Shown in pieces: positions 61,416-64,000 of a stretch of 64,000 nucleotides of DNA. The position numbers and the translations under genes were made by a program. Position 1 is the first letter of the stretch. Each line of letters begins with the position of its first letter. The notes beneath the pieces were generated by a model. That model was not told the origin of the DNA and ran no database searches. It saw only the letters and a program-made list of their open reading frames with translations. This DNA comes from UBA10646 sp046296295. GTDB taxonomy: Bacteria > Bacteroidota > Bacteroidia > Chitinophagales > Chitinophagaceae. Location: the NCBI GenBank assembly GCA_046296295.1, contig JBKBLG010000001.1, forward strand, positions 186,001 to 250,000, read 5' to 3'.

Positions 61416-61781
61416 ATGAAAAAGTCAACTGCAAAAAAAGCTGCTCCTAAAAAAGCCGCAGCACAAAAAACGATTTCTAAACCAAAAAATACAGTTACTA
61501 TGGCAACAAAACCCAATGTAACCCCATTACACGACAGGGTAATTGTGAAAGCCGCTGCTGCAGAAGAAAAAACAGCGGGTGGAATTATTATTCCAGACAC
61601 AGCGAAAGAAAAACCTCAGCGTGGTATTGTAGTTGCAGCTGGTCCGGGCAAAAAAGATGAACCAATGACAGTTAAAGCTGGCGATACTGTATTATATGGC
61701 AAGTACGCTGGTACCGAAATTCAAATTGAGGGTCTCGATTACCTCATTATGAGAGAAAGCGACATTTTAGCAATTGTGTAA
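61416..61781 (+). CDS. groES: GroES co-chaperonin, with Lys/Ala-rich N-terminal extension
   Basis: 121 aa from the ATG at 61416. The canonical GroES of 93 aa begins at the ATG at 61500 (MATKPNVTPLHDRVIVK) and shows GGIIIPDTAKEKPQRG, the mobile loop region. The frame is open upstream and reads MKKSTAKKAAPKKAAAQKT, a histone-tail-like composition unlikely by chance. Both starts are possible. GroES caps GroEL. groEL follows after 70 nt. No CIRCE operator is seen. Confidence 0.9.
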   Translation: MKKSTAKKAAPKKAAAQKTISKPKNTVTMATKPNVTPLHDRVIVKAAAAEEKTAGGIIIPDTAKEKPQRGIVVAAGPGKKDEPMTVKAGDTVLYGKYAGTEIQIEGLDYLIMRESDILAIV

Positions 61782-61851
61782 TTACCAAAGCATACAATGC
61801 TTTCGCAACAATCTCACAACATTAAAGATCAAAATTCAAATTGTTGATATT

Positions 61852-63492
61852 ATGGCTAAGCAAATTTTCTTCGATATCGAAGCTAGAAATAAAATGAAAA
61901 AAGGCGTTGATACATTAGCCAACGCTGTTAAGGTTACATTAGGCCCTAAGGGTCGTAACGTAGTTATTGAAAAGAAATTCGGCGCACCTGCCGTTACAAA
62001 AGATGGTGTTAGCGTTGCTAAAGAAATTGAATTAGAAGACGCTATCGAAAATATGGGTGCACAAATGGTGAAAGAAGTAGCTAGCAAAACTGCTGATATT
62101 GCAGGTGATGGTACTACTACTGCTACTGTTTTAGCGCAAGCTATCATCAGCGAAGGTTTGAAAATGGTAGCTGCCGGTGCTAACCCCATGGATTTAAAGC
62201 GTGGTATCGACAAAGCGGTAAGCTTAGTTGTTGAAAACTTGAAAGGCCAAAGCCAAACAGTTGGTAGCGACAGTAAAAAAATTCAGCAAGTAGCTACAAT
62301 ATCTGCCAATAACGATGAAACCATTGGTAAGCTAATTGCCGAAGCTTTCGCTAAAGTGGGTAAAGAAGGTGTTATTACCGTTGAAGAAGCAAAAGGTACT
62401 GATACTACAGTTGAAGTAGTAGAAGGTATGCAGTTCGACCGCGGTTATATTTCACCATACTTCGTTACTAACAGCGAAAAAATGGAAGCCGAGTTGCAGA
62501 ACCCATACATTCTTATCTACGATAAGAAAATCTCTGCCATGAAGGATATCCTTCACATTTTAGAGAAAGTTGCTCAAAGCGGCCGTCCGCTATTAATTAT
62601 TGCAGAAGATTTAGAAGGCGAAGCACTAGCTACTTTAGTAGTGAACAAGCTTCGCGGCACATTAAAAGTTGCTGCTGTTAAAGCTCCTGGCTTTGGCGAT
62701 CGCAGAAAAGAAATGTTACAAGATATTGCTATTTTAACAGCAGGTACTGTAATTAGCGAAGAGCAAGGCTTCAAATTAGAAAATGCCGATTTAAGTTATC
62801 TCGGCCAAGCAGCAAGTGTAACCATCAATAAAGACAATACAACTATTGTTGGCGGCAAGGGTAAGAAAACAGACATCGTTGCTCGTGTTAACCAAATCAA
62901 AGCTCAAATTGAAACTACCACTAGCGATTACGATAGAGAGAAATTACAAGAACGTTTGGCTAAATTAGCTGGTGGTGTAGCTGTACTTTATGTAGGTGCT
63001 GCTACCGAGGTTGAAATGAAAGAGAAGAAAGACCGTGTTGATGATGCCTTACATGCTACACGTGCTGCCGTTGAAGAAGGTATTGTACCTGGTGGTGGTG
63101 TTGCTTACATTCGTGCTATCGAAAGCATAGAAGCCAAAGTAAAAGGCCAAGTTGCCGACGAGCAAACAGGTATGGCTATTGTGCGCCGTGCTTTGGAAGA
63201 ACCAATTCGTACATTAACTGCTAACGCAGGTATCGATGGTTCTATAGTAGTACAAAAAATCAAAGAAGGAAAAGGCGATTTTGGTTTCAATGCTCGCACT
63301 GAAACTTACGAAAACCTCTTCAAAGCTGGTGTAATAGACCCAACCAAAGTAAGCCGTGTTGCTTTAGAAAACGCTGCCTCTATCGCTGGTATGTTATTAA
63401 CTACTGAGTGTGTAGTTGCCGATAAGCCAGAACCTAAGGCTCCTGCCGCTCCTGCTGGCATGCCAGGTGGTGGTATGGGTATGGATTACTAA
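61852..63492 (+). CDS. groEL: GroEL chaperonin
   Basis: 546 aa. It shows VTLGPKGRNVVIEKKFG, DGTTTATVLAQAI, GVAVLYVGAATEVEMKEKKDRVDDALHATRAAVEEGIVPGGGVA and the GGMGMDY tail. It is an ATP-driven folding chamber working with GroES. The start is ATG at 61852 (MAKQIFFD); the frame is open further upstream but not conserved there. There is no dispersed motif in this highly expressed gene. A terminator follows. Confidence 0.98.
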   Translation: MAKQIFFDIEARNKMKKGVDTLANAVKVTLGPKGRNVVIEKKFGAPAVTKDGVSVAKEIELEDAIENMGAQMVKEVASKTADIAGDGTTTATVLAQAIISEGLKMVAAGANPMDLKRGIDKAVSLVVENLKGQSQTVGSDSKKIQQVATISANNDETIGKLIAEAFAKVGKEGVITVEEAKGTDTTVEVVEGMQFDRGYISPYFVTNSEKMEAELQNPYILIYDKKISAMKDILHILEKVAQSGRPLLIIAEDLEGEALATLVVNKLRGTLKVAAVKAPGFGDRRKEMLQDIAILTAGTVISEEQGFKLENADLSYLGQAASVTINKDNTTIVGGKGKKTDIVARVNQIKAQIETTTSDYDREKLQERLAKLAGGVAVLYVGAATEVEMKEKKDRVDDALHATRAAVEEGIVPGGGVAYIRAIESIEAKVKGQVADEQTGMAIVRRALEEPIRTLTANAGIDGSIVVQKIKEGKGDFGFNARTETYENLFKAGVIDPTKVSRVALENAASIAGMLLTTECVVADKPEPKAPAAPAGMPGGGMGMDY

Positions 63493-63555
63493 TATAGAAT
63501 CAATCAAGCACAACACTGTCGAAGGGCTTTACCACCTTTTTACAGTTATATTACC

Positions 63556-63595
63556 AAAGCCCTTTGCTGTAATCATTTACCGCAAGGGGCTTTTT
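63556..63595 (+). terminator. groEL terminator built on a dispersed motif
   Basis: Arms AAAGCCCTTTGC (63556-63567) and GCAAGGGGCTTT (63582-63593), one G-T wobble, then TTT. The right arm is the end of a forward motif copy (63574-63590). AAGGGCTTT at 63522-63530 can also pair with the left arm, giving an alternative hairpin. Confidence 0.75.
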
Positions 63596-63823
63596 AATTA
63601 TCGTATTCATTGTTTTGTACATCACTATACATAAACTGTGTATCTATGATGCTTTTAACAACAGCCTTTAAAAAAGTGTATCAATTATTACAACATAGCT
63701 TTAAAAGTTGGTGTAAGAAGCATAACAATAAAGATCATTGGAGCGATAACCCTTACTTAATTTTTTAACCATTCTACATGCAGTTGACTTTTTAAACACC
63801 TTACGGTAAATGCTTATCGTAAC
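63596..63823. other. Intergenic, AT-rich
   Basis: No gene is supported. It contains one reverse copy of the dispersed motif (63797-63812). Confidence 0.6.
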
Positions 63824-63874
63824 TACCGTAATATTATGGGGCGATGCAATGCATCGCCCCATAATATTACGGTA
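63824..63874. terminator. Perfect 25-bp inverted repeat, likely bidirectional terminator
   Basis: Arms 63824-63848 and 63850-63874 are exact complements around one base. The core is GGGGCGATGCA; the outer parts are AATATTAT and TACCGTA. There is no T-run, so the terminator role is uncertain. It lies between the groEL terminator and a convergent gene. Confidence 0.6.
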
Positions 63875-63888
63875 AAGCATAACAACTA

Positions 63889-64000
63889 CTACCACTTAGC
63901 AACCAACTTCACATTCACTAAGCGAGGTGTTAAACGATTCGGCATTGTGTACGTATTATTCGCAAAATCTTTAATGAGCAAATAGCTGATGGTGTTGGCT
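63889..64000 (-). CDS. C-terminal end of an outer-membrane beta-barrel-type protein (partial)
   Basis: 36 codons and a stop are visible on the minus strand: NTISYLLIKDFANNTYTMP, then RLTPRLVNVKLVAKW. An alternating pattern ending in an aromatic residue is typical of outer-membrane barrel C-termini. The rest is outside the window, so the family is unknown. Confidence 0.6.
   Translation of the reverse strand, partial: ANTISYLLIKDFANNTYTMPNRLTPRLVNVKLVAKW

Noticed and set aside
61357..61500. CIRCE heat-shock operator before groES
   Set aside because: No TTAGCACTC-N9-GAGTGCTAA sequence is present. Heat-shock control must use something else.
61836..62213. Open frame antisense to groEL
   Set aside because: It is a mirror of the highly conserved groEL codons, with no start-site signals or family features.
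8..63812. Dispersed motif as a CRISPR repeat
   Set aside because: Spacing is irregular (tens to thousands of bases), copies occur inside essential genes and in both orientations, and there are no cas genes.
8..63812. Dispersed motif as an RNA-level element
   Set aside because: Within genes both orientations relative to transcription occur (for example trpE and hisD versus hisG and thyA), so no RNA strand is favoured. The GNAA loop would form in only one orientation.
63701..63895. Small minus-strand open frame after groEL
   Set aside because: It runs through the palindrome and a motif copy (its IYRKV peptide is the motif itself). There is no independent support.

Overview
The window looks like a chromosomal segment of a Bacteroidota bacterium, most likely a member of the Chitinophagaceae or a close relative (inference). 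Support comes from an AT-rich, densely packed layout, a SusC-like TonB receptor paired with a DUF5689 lipoprotein, a secreted protein with a gliding-motility (type IX secretion) C-terminal domain, a short primary sigma factor, and promoters of the TTTG / TAnnTTTG type. No prophage, insertion sequence, CRISPR array, tRNA or rRNA was seen.

Region 1-14.1 kb (all minus strand) is a his-trp supercluster. A His leader peptide with attenuator (13978-14121) precedes hisG, hisD and hisC. A secreted sugar dehydrogenase and a cytochrome c follow, then hisB. A separate Trp leader peptide with WWW and its own attenuator (7591-7739) precedes trpE-G-D-C-F-B-A, which runs with 3-nt spacing into hisH and hisA. 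The trp operon is therefore nested inside the his operon, and hisH/hisA lie downstream of the Trp attenuator.

Region 14.2-34 kb is mixed housekeeping: a serine hydrolase, an M20 amidohydrolase, an FKBP isomerase, RF3 (prfC), the TonB receptor operon, folA-thyA, a YdcF-like protein, yigZ-ribD, prmC, a SpmA/SpmB-type transporter and an APC permease. RNase P RNA (rnpB) follows at 34.2-34.5 kb. Region 34.8-47.9 kb holds a family 2 glycosyltransferase, smpB, accD and two flavoenzymes. It then runs into a surface-glycan cluster: GT4, GT2, a type IX secreted Ig-repeat protein, a flippase, an inverted GT2, an FkbM methyltransferase and a GT11 fucosyltransferase.

Region 47.9-53.3 kb is a signalling cluster. 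It holds a receiver-kinase hybrid, a 7TMR-DISM sensor kinase, an isoprenylcysteine-methyltransferase-like membrane protein, a GNAT/autoinducer-synthase-like protein and a stand-alone receiver. Region 53.4-63.5 kb carries trxA, the primary sigma factor, an FUSC transporter, coaE, yajC, a DUF1573 lipoprotein, nusB, a lipoprotein truncated haemoglobin and groES-groEL.

The most striking feature is not a gene. A 14-16 bp sequence, GCATTTRCCGYAAGGY, occurs more than 40 times in both orientations, inside genes in several reading frames and in gaps between genes. It forms a short hairpin with a GNAA loop, and its outer R/Y positions co-vary. It behaves like a DNA-level signal, such as a DNA uptake sequence or a REP-like element, and I know of no named equivalent.
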